Below, piece after piece: positions 49,336 to 62,025 of a stretch of 64,000 nucleotides of DNA (the first letter of the stretch is position 1; every line of letters begins with the position of its first letter). The notes beneath the pieces were generated by a model, which worked only from the letters and a program-made list of their open reading frames with translations, was not told the origin of the DNA and ran no database searches. A program made the position numbers and the translations under genes. The DNA comes from Cristatella mucedo. Taxonomy: Eukaryota > Bryozoa > Phylactolaemata > Cristatellidae. The stretch is taken from the NCBI GenBank assembly GCA_009760855.2, contig WPIO01000001.1, positions 21,356,501-21,420,500 on the forward strand. The letters run 5' to 3'.

Positions 49336-52300
49336 AATTAATAATAATAATAATGTACTTGATAAAGTGCTCTCAGAGTACTTAATCTCTTTCTAAGCGC
49401 TTTACATTTGCTGCGAAGGGAAATGCAATTAAATGGTAAGTAAAATCATGCTTAAAAAACAAACAAAATGAATAATATAGTTAGGGGTGACATGCACAGG
49501 GTCAGCATGCAAATGTGGTTAGTGGCAGCATGCACAGTGTCAGCACGAATAAGCACACGAAGGACGAATCACAGGGACCCACTAAATGCTGTCCTAAATA
49601 GGTGTGTTTTTAAGTTCCTTTTAAATGTGGTCAGGTCAGGGGATGTTCTGACGCAGGTCGGGAGGGAGTTCCAGGCTTTGGGAGCATACGAACTAAATGC
49701 ACGGTCTCCAAAGGATTTGAGGTTTGTACGAGGTATTTCTAGACTGTTGGATTCCGAAAAGTGGGTGGTACGATGCTTGGCCTGATGGGGGAGTATGTCG
49801 GAGAGATAGGCTGGAGCCATAGAATGAAGGGACCTAAAAGTGAGCGACATAACCTTGAAGTCAATCCGTTGCTTGACAGGTAGCCAGTGCAGGTCGGCGA
49901 GAAGTGGAGTAATGTGGCAACTGCGACGCTCACGACAGACAAGCCTAGCTGCGTAATTTTGCACCAGCTGCAATCGCCTGATCGCACATGCTGGTAGGCC
50001 AGTAAGCAGTGAGTTGCAGAAGTCGAGATGGGATGTCACGAATGCATGGATTAACTTAGACGCGGTATCCTTATCTAAACAAGCCCGAATTTTAGCAATA
50101 TTATGAAGCTGAAAATAGGCAGATTTGACCGTGGAGCTGATATGGTCGTCTAACGAGAGGTCGCTTTGGAATATGACACCTAGATTTCGAGCTGATTCGA
50201 CAGGAGATATGCTGGCACAGCCAATTTTGAGCGTCAGCCTTTCCAATCTCTGGATCACACTGGGTTTGCCCATAACTAGTAAGTTAGTTTTATCATCGTT
50301 TAGTTTAAGAAAATTTGCTGCCATCCATGTGCGGACGTCATCAATGCATGCAGCAAGTGAGTTTAGAGAATTTGAGGTGCTCGAAGGCTGGGAGGGATCA
50401 AAGCAAAGGTACAACTGAGTGTCATCCGCATAGAAGTGAAAGCCTATATTGTGCTTGGCAATCACATCAGCAAGAGGGAGAGTATAAACCGTGAAAAGAA
50501 CCGGACCTAGCACGGAGCCCTGAGGTACTCCATATTTCAGAGGTACTTCAGATGATCTTTGTCCATTCACGTCAATACTCTGGAGTCTCCCTCTGAGATA
50601 GGACCTGAACCACTGCAGAGCAGTGCCAGTGATGCCCAGGCGTGATGAGAGGCGCTCTAGAAGAACTTTGTGATCGATGGTGTCAAAAGCTGTCGAAGGA
50701 TCGAGCAAAACAAGCAGAGACACTCAACCCATGTCCGCATTCCTAAGTAGGTCGTTGTATACCCTAAGCAATGCTGACTCTGTCGAGTGATTAGCTCTAA
50801 AGCCGGACTGGAACTTACTAGCAAGGTTGTAAGTTTCAATGTATGAATTCAGCTGGTCTGCTACGACCCTTTCCAGTGTCTTTGATAGAAATGGTAGACC
50901 GGAGACTAGGCGGTAGTTGCTCAAGTTCTCTTGGTCTAGTATTGCTTTCTTGAGGAGAGGCCTGACTACAGCTTTTTTGAAAGGTGCTGGGACATGACCT
51001 GAGGCCAATGACATATTAACGATGTTAGTTATGCATGGCAGCAGTAGATCAATGCAATGTAGGAGCAGAACAGTGGGAATAGGGTCCAGAGGACTTGTTG
51101 TCTTCTTTGATTGAGATACGAACTTTAGGACTAGATCACTAGTGACCTGCTTAAATGCAGACATTGAGGTGCAGTCAGAAACCGAGGAACAGCATTCTAG
51201 TGGGGAGGTTGTCATCGCAGGGATGGATTTCCTGATCTTGTCTATCTTCTGCGCAAAGAATCGAGAGAAGCGATCGGCTAGATCATCATTAGGATCATCA
51301 GGTAAGGAGCTAATCTGGGAACGGTTGAGGAGATGGTTTATTGTCGACATCAGCATTTTTGGATTGTGCATCTGTGATTCAACAATGTTTTTATAAAAGC
51401 TAGACTTGGCCTTTGCTAGGATCGATTGGTACGACCTACAGTAGTCTTCATATGCCTGTCGATGGAGAGTTAGTCCGGATCTTTTGTATGCTTTTTCAAG
51501 CTTTCGTTTAGTAGACCTGGCTAGTTTAATGTCTGTGGTAAACCATAGGCCGTCTGGGCGGGGACGCACAGTGCGCTTTGTCAGAGGTGCAAACTCGTCG
51601 AGCGTGTCGGCTAGTGTCGTGTTGTAGCTATCTACCAATGATGACAGATCGGAGGGAGGACTGAGCAGCAGAGGTGAAACAGATATTCTCGCACGGACAG
51701 CATCGATGTCAAGGGTCTTGAGGTTTCGCGACTCACAGGTAATTTTAGAGGAGGATGTGGGCACACACTGTAGATTGAATGAGATCTGCATGTGGTCAGA
51801 TAAGCAGGATTTGGTAATAATTGGTGATGACAAAGTGCAGTTGTATGAGAAAATCTGGTCGAGAGTGTGACCCTTGATGTGGGTAGGGCCATGCACATGA
51901 GCCGCAAGAGGCAATGAGTCAGTCAATGCACAAAATTCGGTGCTGAAGCGTCAGATAAGTTATCAAAGTGAACGTTGAAATCACCCATAACGAGGAAGGA
52001 TCGATTTCTTGCACACAGAATCGAAATGAGATCTGAGAAATCTGAGATAAAGGAGGATTAGGTACCTGGTGGGCGATAGACTACTGCCACTATCGGTAGC
52101 TTGTTTTCGGGTGAGACCGAGACAATTTATTCAAAAGACTGCTTCGAGGGTACTGCAAATGGCTTGAAGTTGAATTTCGAGCGCACGATAATAGCAACTC
52201 CACCTCCAGCTTTTATTGATCTATGGGTGTGAAAGAAAGATTCCAAAATAATATCAGTTATGTGAAAAGGCACACAATCAAGCAGCGGCAAAGAGCAGGC

Positions 52301-52360
52301 AAATACTGACAGTAATTGTGGTGACCGATCAAATATATGTTGTGCTAGATTTAGCACATG
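49336..52360 (-). mobile_element. LINE family 1, longest copy D (endonuclease + RT)
   Basis: About 3 kb of a non-LTR retrotransposon of the L2/CR1 group. From its 5' side it has an endonuclease remnant, 'AGGGVAIIVRSK' to 'MGDFNVHFDNL', with in-frame stops. A 400-codon frame (51926-50724) follows, with 'HVHGPTHIKGHTLDQIFS' and the RT start 'LSKTLERVVADQL'. Next is a 384-codon frame (50723-49569) with 'LLDPSTAFDTIDH', 'YGVPQGSVLGP' and the catalytic 'FYADDTQLYL' (about 50421-50432). The 3' UTR and AAT tail end it. The two long frames are in the same register and separated only by one TGA at 50724-50726. A frameshift near 51940 and the endonuclease stops make it non-autonomous. Confidence 0.93.
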
Positions 52361-55300
52361 TTATGCACCATGTTAATGCACAATGTTAAACACACAGTTA
52401 TGCATAAGACCAACATACAAAGAATTATTTGTAATAAGTTGTTGTCGAATTTATATGCCTTGCAGACAGAAGTTATCTTGAATATTCGGAGACGATCTCT
52501 TCAAATTGGTGCAGCTGATGGCGAAGTGCCAATATCCACCGCTCACCATCATTTATCAGGTGGTTATTGTTCGCAGGCAGACAAAGAATGTCGATGTAAG
52601 GCGAGATCAAATTCGTGAAATGACAGAATGCACCACAGGAGCTTTCACGGGGGTTTTACCGTCGAAGGTTTTAATATCTGGTGTCTGCCTGTCTGTATCG
52701 TATGTACTCGATCGATAAAGGATATTGCCAGAATATGCAACCAATGAGTCCTGCATGGCATCGAAACGCGTATGATCAATATACCAAAAATATCGCTCGT
52801 AGTTCAGTATGCCAGCAAAGAGATAATCCGGGCCTGTAGATTTATTAAAGCCCTTCATTCACTTCCTGTCAGACTCACGCTGTGTTAACCAAGTAATGGC
52901 ACGTTCTACACAAGGTATCACAAATAACGGACCGCCGTCAGAAGACATGGCGAACGGTGACCAGCTAAATCAGCCAGATTGTAACTTACATTCATTATTC
53001 GTGGTTCTGAATGGTAGGGGCTTGCTGCCGATTATTTGATAATCTATGGCCGAGGCAGCATACAAGCCTACGCCATGCAATAGGCAGCCAATGGTGAGTC
53101 TGGAGTCGGCATCGGCATTTGACCTTATTAGAGCTCTAGGTCATGCACTCAGCGGCGTACATCCTGGCCGCTGTTGAGCACCGGTAACCCTCCGCTGCTG
53201 TCAAATGTACTTGTCTACATTATATATGCACTTTGTATTTTAAGATAGGGGGCGCTCTTCGTCGCTGCCATGTTCCGCTACTGTTGGCATACCAGTGTGC
53301 ATTGATGCTGCAACTACAAGTCGTTAGCTGTTATACAAGGTGCTTCTCACGCGTCGGCTGGGACTAGCGCTATTACGAGCGCTGTGTTTGCGGCCTGGTT
53401 TTCCCCGGCACTGAAACCTGTACATCAAGTTTACAACACTATGTGTGGCTGCATGAGATTAATTCAGCACACTATCAGTTCATCTGTCATTGTACCTGTT
53501 TAAATGGCTTGAAGACGCCAATCTCCGAACGAGACTCAAATTCACCTTCTGCAACCAAGACTCTGAACAGTCAATATAGCCCAGCCTTTTCTATCGAGGC
53601 GCGACCTCATCTTTTGCTGAAGCAATGGTAATACTTGAAGTATGCACTTTAACACTTGGAGATACCGCAGAAGCCAAGCATACCTAAGACAGCGTACGTA
53701 GAGACCACCAGGTAAGTCTCTGAGCAGGCCAGCTGTGGCAGATTGCAATTACTCACGGATCCACTAATAGTGTCAACTGACACAAGCCGCCAGTGCAAGA
53801 AACTTCCTAAGTATCGTCAGGTAGCTCGTCTGACATAACTTTATAACTACAGGGATTCAGCTGAGCTTTATAGCGACAGGGATTAAGCTGACAGGTGTTC
53901 TGCAGCGCTTATGTTAGAAATGACACAAAATATTGTCGAATTGAAGAGCTCATGCAATAAAGCAGCTTGACTCGACGTACACCGGCCGAAATTTTATTTG
54001 ACACAGGCTTCAGTCGTGACGAATTCTTAATTGCCGTGCTTAATTAGATGCGTACGCTTTCTCGAGGCACTAACTCAGCGAGAAGAGATTCTGTGCAATT
54101 TCTAGTAAAAAAAATCACGAAACTCAACAATGCGTTGTTACACTAGCAGTAAGTAGCTTCAGATGGGCCAGCCTTGCGCTATTAGCGATTACGTTACTGC
54201 ACACACATAATCATCTGGCGTGACACATGAGCTGAGTACCCCATGAATCAACGAGCCAGTTGCACAAGGGTAGCTCAAGCCTTATCATCGGCAATAAACA
54301 CGTATAGCGCTTCTGAAGCTGCATTATTTGCTTCGGTCTTGATATTGTTGTCTTTATTTTTCTTACATTGAGTTCTTTTAATTATATTTTCTGATTTTCA
54401 ATAGTTTCGAGCAGCATCGTGACCAACTTTTTATCTTTTGCAATATTGTGTACACAACTCTTGCTATCTCGATTGAATAACAGTTCCTGTGCTTCTGGTT
54501 TACGCCTCGTCTTCAGAAGCAGCAAAATCCATGCCTTTTAACCTTCCGCAATCGACAATAAATTTTGACGCCTTAGACGGTCTTGCAGAAGTCTGCTGTG
54601 CACAAAGTCAACAGTCATGTCATTCATGACCCCGATTTCGAGAGTCCTTGTCAGTACTCAATTGAATCATTAGGAAAGAGGCTCAGAACAAATCAATTCC
54701 TCCGTCAGCATTTCGCCTCCAACCTATTGCTGATTAGAAAGCGGCTTAAAATTGTTTAAATACTTCGCTACGCTGGCTCTCATTCGGTTATGCGGACAGA
54801 GCTGCTAATGAGATGCAGACGGTTCATCAACGTTCTCGCAGCACAGTGGGCCTTTAATTTCTGCAGCAGTAGCAACATTGCCTATGTTCGTAACTTATGA
54901 AAGCAGAGTCTGAATGAGCTTCAAAGCAGGGGTCTCCTCACGCGAACGTCATAATCAGGCTTCGCGTGTATGATAGCGGCCGTCTACTGTGCCTCTTAAA
55001 CATGCTAGGCTATATGATTGCCCAACTAATAAGGATGGCGGAAGGATAGTTGCCGATGCAGAATACATTTCCTTTGGCACTCCAAAGTGGAAAATCTCAC
55101 CAGCGGTAAGTTTCTCCTGCCTGACGATTCCAGTGAACGAAGAGCCTGGGCCCATAACCTGATAATGGGCGAATTATGTGGACGCCATTCGCGAGGAGCC
55201 GAAGCCCAAAATAATTGATCATGGCGGCATTAGATAGATCAAGCTAGGGCCAAGAAAGGACAGGAATGACTATAGAGGTCGTTACCAGTCTAATATATAG

Positions 55301-56480
55301 CTCTAGATTTAGCATGACATCCAAGATGATGCATAGAGCGAGCGCCAAAAGTATCGTGTGTTATTTGAACTTCTGATGCTGAATGTATCATTTCGGCTAA
55401 AAAAATGTTCTTTTGAAGCCATCGGGATGACCTTAAAAAAAATCTATCTGATTGCGAAACGCCACTTTTATCACTGGAGAAATTTGATTCGGGTAGCTCA
55501 AAAATGCATAGTCAAACAAGACTTCAATAGAGAGTTGTTCTGCGAAACCAAAATTATACTATAATTCGTGCGAAAGGGTAATATAGGCCAAGCATCTGAA
55601 ATGGCGCAGTTTTAGTTACAGCAGTTAATTAAGCTATGGAATTAGAGAAAGTTGATTCAGCCAAAGAAGAATCCCGCGTGAGTAGTTGTAGAAAATTGGA
55701 AAGACCCCGAGTCATCGTGAACTTGAAATCGCAAGGTGTCTTGTGGCTTTCGTTTTCAGTGGCAGCACATGAATAATCAGGCGGTAGCTAACAGTCGCTC
55801 ATTCAAGTATCGGTCCGTACCCGAAGATTTTCAAGGTTTGTAAAAACCAACATTAGTTCACACGGCTAGAGACTGCGTATACCAACTTTTAATTGCTCCT
55901 TTTCCATATCGCATTTCAATCATTATTCACTTATTGCAACTAGGCAATTGCCCGACAGCTTCTCCCATAAGTTGCAGGAAGTGAATGCACGCGTGATTCT
56001 CGACGGATCGCTCGCTGCTCCGTTCGAGCTAAGGACGTTGCACCGTACCGTAAGATTTACAGCAGATGACATGCTCAGTTTGGCACCGATTGTTTCGTCG
56101 TATGCTCACAAAAATATGGACTCCGTCAGAGGCACTACTTTGCACCAGAGGATCATCACCTCCCGGCGATGCACCAGTGAGGATACGGAATTTAACAAAA
56201 AAGAATAATTTCAACGTTGTAGCCTGTTTATTCACTATATGTATGTACATGTTTATGTTGGTGACATTCAGAAGCTTTAATTTAAAAAAAATTAATATAT
56301 AAAGCTATTTACAGTGTACTGTATGTATTTTGCATACGTACTGACAATGCAATTGCTTTGTGATTGGTAATGAGCCTTCGAAATCATGTCATAGAGGATG
56401 GTAGAGAGTTAGAGGACATCTTGTTTCCAAAGTTGTTGTAGATTAAAATCACCATATCTTCCACCATGTCATTACGGTTT
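52361..56480. other. intergenic, nothing recognised
   Basis: About 4 kb of average composition. Open frames are short and family-less. A weak similarity links 53240-53400 with 3200-3375 (shared 'ctacaa', 'ttagc', 'cgagcgctatgtttg' blocks), possibly an old dispersed repeat. Confidence 0.4.
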
Positions 56481-56481
56481 T

Positions 56482-56483
<2 letters not shown>

Positions 56484-56545
<62 letters not shown>
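56484..56545. repeat. (TA)n microsatellite, about 30 units
   Basis: An uninterrupted TA run of about 60 bp. Confidence 0.97.
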
Positions 56546-56546
<1 letters not shown>

Positions 56547-56547
56547 C

Positions 56548-56944
56548 ATGTCCATCGAAATGTGTACAAGATGGCGCCGACCAGCACTTAGCGAGGGAAG
56601 TCCACTTGATATACCACCTCCTGTCGGTACTCGTCGCCTGGCCTTAGCATCAACGAGGCCACGCTGGCCGCTGATGTCTAAAGCGATCAGAATAAAGTCA
56701 CCCGAATGTCATTGGTGCAGATCTCGGCATGAAAACGCTAATGCCTGTGAGACAGCTCAAACTAGCAGCTTTTTCGGGCAGTCCGCATCCAGCATGGCAC
56801 TTCGAACGAGCACTAGTGCAAGGTAGCTGTACCTCAGTGAATATGGGAAACTGCTGTGGCTGCATGATGAGACCCGGAACGCCGCTGTACAGCCGCTGCG
56901 AGCGACTGCTCTTGCCAGCAGTTACTTCTCCTCTTTGCATATGA
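56548..56944 (+). pseudogene. possible retroelement gag remnant
   Basis: One frame reads 'PECHWCRSRHENANAC', close to a retroelement CCHC zinc knuckle, and another frame continues with 'SGSPHPAWHFERAL', a second knuckle-like piece. If it is real, a frameshift lies between the two. The evidence is only the cysteine/histidine spacing. Confidence 0.25.
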
Positions 56945-58640
56945 GGAAGAAGAAAACGAATGGCTGGTTGATCAGAATATATTCGGATCGTAATTGGTAC
57001 CGCTTCATGCGAAACTCTAAAAGGCGAGAGAGTGAATCACGCGACACTTGATTGGAGAACACGTCGCATTCGCTATTTGCGTATATTTTTTGTAGGGAAT
57101 GAGGAATTATTAGAATGTCAAACCTGTCGCAGAAATTTGTGTGTGTCCCTGTTAAATCAGTGAGTGTGAAGAGCTGTTTGCGCTCGTGAGTTAGTCCGAA
57201 TAATGTTAAACCAGGATACGTCCTCGTTTTAAGACTAATTAAAAGATTTCTTCAAGCAGCTGATAAGCTGCCAGAAGAAATTTGTGCAAGGATGAATAAT
57301 TATTTATTCCTGTAATTTATCCTTGGACAATGTTAGAAAAAAATTAGTAAGTATGCTCTTAACGCTTTTTTTATTTATAATAGGTGCTGGGGCTAATAAT
57401 AATCTCGAAAATTATGAATATAATTGTCGTGAACTTATATTAAGAGACACTAATAAGTCTGAATTACAATCTTATGTAAAAAGTTAACAACGAATAGATG
57501 CATTTTAACAATAATTTATATTATTTGTAGTAAACAAATCTTACGAGATTTCGTTTTATTAAAGCACCGATTCAATTTTTCTAGTATGGCACAACAGGTA
57601 AAAGCCACTGTGAATAGATTTCATTTTCTGTTCGTCGCCTAGAGGATTCTGCTAATCAGTTCACGCCACTATAACTCAAATTAGTGAAGCTCAATTAATG
57701 CTTGCCTACAACGCAGCACAGTGCTTATAATGTATCCGCAAAATTTCTCGGCATTCCGCGGGAGTGCTCTCGCGGGAGAAAATGGGCAGAAAAGTTTAGG
57801 CCCAGGACTAGATGCTGGAGCTGCACACTTGAGTTGCTGCTTGGTAGTCTGCAGCTTAATTTTCAGAAGCGCAGACCTGGGATGACACAGATCAGATAGC
57901 TACGCTCTAATCGCAGAGTTTTGTACTGTACAATCTTCATTTGAGTAGCATCCATCCAATATTCGCAAGTGAATCACATCACGTTCTTTGGCGCTGGCGT
58001 TCGTTGCCGGGTGGAAGTTTGCAGTCCATTTTCAGTGATAGCGCTAGTGAAACGCCGCCTAATTTGACAGAGACACTCTCCACAAACAGATCGCTTAGTA
58101 GTATTGGAACTGTTTGAGCGCGACAGGTTCTGAATTGCAATGTCTGCTGCTGTTGGTTGTGGGGCCAGTACGTTGGCGTAGAAATAAATGTGGAAGGCAC
58201 CTGACCTACTGATTTGGTCGTTTCCCCTCAAGCGACGTAAGTAGGACTGATGCGAATGCTTACAATAACGGTACCTAACTGTATAAAAAAAAGCAGACTC
58301 TGCCTTATAATTTCATCCTGGATCGCTTGCGCACGAAATCAGCAATGGCTCCCTTCGGGCAAGGCGTACCTTTCTAAGGAATGCGGCCAGCTCGAGGCCC
58401 ACTTTTCATTAAAACCCGTTAGTGTACCTACATTTATCGTGCTCCATGTGCACGCAAAAGTTCTTTAAATATGAACAGACCACAATCACCCATTGAATCA
58501 GAAATTACAGTTCGACGGAAAGTAATTCTCGGTCATCGCACGAATGCGTGGAGGGGGCTTCGAGATCGTCGCTTAGTGGTGCAAATTAAAGTTGTGGCTG
58601 TCAATTTTTACTCGAGGCGCTGTCTAGAAAACCGGAAAAA
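56945..58640. other. intergenic, nothing recognised
   Basis: AT-rich around 57100-57600. No recognisable gene, RNA or repeat. Confidence 0.4.
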
Positions 58641-58852
58641 GTACTTGCTGAGCGAGCAGTCTCTTTCCCGTCGGACCAGCGACACGATAAGTGAGATCGA
58701 GATCGGTGCCGCTCAGCTGCACGGCGCTCAATGCCGTCCTTATACTCTGCGCCGTCGGCGAAGTCCACGTCGTTGCATACAAGGGCGTCGTGTGCGAGTC
58801 GAGAAGCCCTGTAATAGGAGCGCTCTCGCGAGCCGCGCTTCGGTACTTATTG

Positions 58853-59099
58853 ATGAAAAGGGCGCAGACGGCGGCGGCGTCGACAGCAAACGAGGAAGAG
58901 GAGACATTTTCGGTAGACTGCACGACTGCGCCGCCGCGGAGTGGCGCTCGGCAGCCGGTCAGTCGCCGCCTTAACGCGGCGGCCCGCAGCGACTGCCTCT
59001 CATCCACCGCGGAGCCATTCCGTAGCAACGTACCCGAAGGACCGGCGAGTAGAGATTGGTTTGACGACGATATCATCACCGTGTGGCCATCTAGGGTAG
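58853..59099 (+). CDS. candidate first coding exon, unknown gene
   Basis: A CpG-rich stretch contains an ATG at 58853 and an open frame ('[19 protein letters not shown]' ... '[14 protein letters not shown]') ending at a strong donor, gtag|gtgagt, at 59100. The coding part would be 82 codons plus one base. I do not recognise the sequence and no in-phase second exon was found to the right, where decayed transposons follow. Chance openness in GC-rich DNA is the main alternative. Confidence 0.28.
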
Positions 59100-59426
59100 G
59101 TGAGTCCTTAAAGGACACGCGACCGCGGCCGGTAAATCGTGCAGCCCGTGCGAGCGTTGAGAAAGGAAATAAGGCGCCGCAGCGCAGCCCCAAAAAGCCC
59201 GTGGCGCGCGGCAAGCCGCGTTGCTTACCGACAGAGAGCGCACTACGACGGAGGCGCGGGGAAATAAGCGAGCATAGTAAGGCGCGCCAAGCTGAAGAGC
59301 AACGGTCCACAGAACAACGACGGACAGCTGTAGTCCACACTGCTTGCGGACCTGGCTTCCTCAGGTTCGCCGGCCGCCAGGAAGGCGCCTTTTTGCTGCG
59401 GTCAACTAGGTGCGTGATGACGGCGG

Positions 59427-59433
59427 ATATACA

Positions 59434-59471
<38 letters not shown>

Positions 59472-59563
59472 TCAAACACACACATATATATACATACACA
59501 TATATATACAGTATAGTTATAAGTATATATATATATATATACATACACACACACACACATATA

Positions 59564-59595
<32 letters not shown>

Positions 59596-59637
59596 CAATA
59601 TAGTTATAATTAAATATATATATATATATAATTATAT
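59427..59637. repeat. compound (TA)n/(CA)n microsatellite
   Basis: About 200 bp of TA runs alternating with short CA tracts. It lies directly against the terminal repeat of the following Tigger element, consistent with TA target preference. Confidence 0.95.
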
Positions 59638-60723
59638 GCAGTCAGCCCCGACTTACGATGTTTCGACTTGCCAGAATTTGGAGATTCAAACTCAGCCACG
59701 ATCACGCAAAAATTCAAAAATAAAAATGTAAATGTATCCAAGCAAACTTTCAAAATACGCGAGCGGTTTGTCAATGCCACAAACAGTAGGAAGAAAAAGA
59801 CGTCTGGAAACTATGCATTGAGCGTGATGAGGGCTGGTTTTTGCTTGCTTGACTTGCTAGAGGTAAGACGTGTTCAGAGTGATCTTGTGCGTTCTCGTGT
59901 TTTGTGTTGCGATTTTACCGTTCGCTACTTCGTTAATTATTTGCTACTATTTACTTCTATATTAGATATTGTGCTTATTTTGAGACGGCTGAAAAACGAA
60001 CAAGTAGCACAAGTCTCCTGCTGGTGGAGAAAAGAAGCAACACTTCTCTTAAGGAGAAGATAAACATCATACGGTAAAGAAAATGGCACGTCGGCGATCG
60101 CGTATTCGTGAGAAACTGGCTTATCCGCTTCTACCATCTCCACAATTCTGAAGGATGAACACAGAATTACTGATGCTGTGAAGTCTGCAGCTTCCACAAA
60201 ACCGAGAATCACCGTAGCAAAGAGAAGTTGGACAATCGAAGAGATCGGAGAAATTACTGGTCATGTGACTGGAACATGAGGATAAAAAACACCTGCCTCT
60301 AACGATGCTGATCATCCAAGCCGAAACGAGAAGCCTCTTCAAGGACCTCAAGAGACATCACAATCATCCAACCTGCGACCAAGGTTTTACAGCAAGCCAT
60401 TGCTGATTTGTTCGCTTCAGGAAACGCCATTCATTCCTCAGCATTAAAATCGCTAGCGAAGCTGCAAGAGCTACAAGAGCTGAAGGTACGGAGAAGTTTA
60501 AGGAGGATAAACTAATTTAGGAAGGCACTGTTTGCCGGAACAGAGTTTTTATCATGGATGAAACGGCGATTTCCTGGAAACACATTCCTGAGAGTTCGTA
60601 CATACACCAGCGAGAAAAATCCATGTCTGGCTTTCAAGGAAAGGCAGACATTGTTGATTGGAGAAACGCAGCAGGCTTCAAGCTGAAACCTTTCCTGATT
60701 TATCATTGTGCCACCCCCTGCAT

Positions 60724-61182
60724 TAATAATATTAATACCTTGGTGTAACGCCCCCAGATAACTCTATCTCTATCTAGGCGGTTTAAATTTGCGGCAAAGT
60801 AAGCATAATTGAATGGTTATTGGCAGCATGCTAAGTGACAAAAAGCAAAACGTGATAAGAGGTGACACGCACAGGGTAAGCTTGCAAATATGGTTAGGGG
60901 CAGCATGCACAGTGTCAGCACGCATAGGCACATGAAAAACGAATCGTATGGACCCACTAAATGCTGTGGTAAATAGATCCGTTTTTAGCATTTCTTTAAA
61001 TGTGGTCACGCCAGGGTATGTCGTGACGCCAGTTAGAAGTGAATTCCAGGCTTTGGGAGCATACGAGCTAAAGGCTCGGTCTCCAAAGGATTTGAGGTAC
61101 TTACGATGTGTAGCTAAACGATTAGATTCCGAAAAGAGGGTGTTACGATTCGTAGCCTGGTGAGGGAGTAGATCTGATAGGA
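60724..61182 (-). mobile_element. LINE family 1, fragment inside Tigger
   Basis: AAT-type tail, 3' UTR and C-terminal coding remnant ('SFGDRAFSSYAPKAWNSL'), inserted between the 'LIYHCATP' and 'KKAWM'-like parts of the transposase. It is more diverged than copies D and E. Confidence 0.9.
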
Positions 61183-61429
61183 TACTGCCATGACCAAAAA
61201 GCATGGATGGCAGCAGTGCTTTTTGAGGACTGTTTCCTGAAATGCTTAAAATTCTGACAGCAGAAATTTACTGCCGTGATAGGAACATTCACTTCAAAAT
61301 TATGACGATTTTGGATAATGCTCTAGGACATCCAAATCATCTTAGGGAGCTTGATACGAACGTTTGAGTTATTTTCATGCCACCAAACAAAACTTCTCTC
61401 ATATAAAGGTTGGATCAAGGTACCATAGT

Positions 61430-61702
61430 GTAGTTTGAGTGTAGGCCGGCTCCTCTAATGAGCCTGTGATGTGGCATGGACACTGGCCGGTAAGCGCTAG
61501 TGGCCAGATGGGGTGGATTCACCATCAGGATCGGCTGCTGCATAGTTGTGGTCCTCGATTAATCATCGGGGTCAACCGGAGGAGTGGAAGGAGACTCGAG
61601 TGTGAGAAGGGGGCGAAGGCAGTCGTGCGTCTTGCTGCTCCGTGCCTTGTACAATAAACCGTTGGCCTTGTTCTGGGCTAGCGTTCTCTATGCCGAACCA
61701 CA
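61430..61702. mobile_element. solo LTR, 273 bp, 5-bp target duplication
   Basis: It begins 'tgtagtttgagtgtaggcc' and ends 'tatgccgaaccaca' (TG...CA), with an AATAAA inside ('gtacaataaaccgttgg'). It is flanked by 'catag' at 61425-61429 and 61703-61707. Removing it and one duplicate restores the expected transposase order 'DQGTI' to 'AALKAYY', which proves the insertion. The 5-bp duplication fits a Ty3-like or BEL-like LTR element. No internal region remains. Confidence 0.88.
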
Positions 61703-62025
61703 CATAGCTGCTCTTAAAGCATACTATCCGCGACATTACTTCGTTCAGGCAGTTGCAATAATGATAGGGGTATTATTACATTACGTGAACTTGACGAGAC
61801 TATAGCATCCTAAATGCCATCAAAAACATTCAATGTACGCGAGATGATGTGACGGTGATGTCTATGTACCGCAATTGAAAATGTTACGTGTATACGTGAA
61901 CGACTTTATGGGTTTTGACGAAGACTGTGAGGTGAAAGAAATTGGACAGAAAATTGAGAGACTGAGTAAACAGCTCGATGTTGATGTTAACACAGACAAC
62001 ATCGTCGAGCTCGTTGATAAAGAAG

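Noticed and set aside
58624..59598. 324-codon minus-strand frame in the CpG-rich block
   Set aside because: It begins in the TA/CA microsatellite and overlaps the plus-strand candidate. No recognisable domain or splice signals support it.
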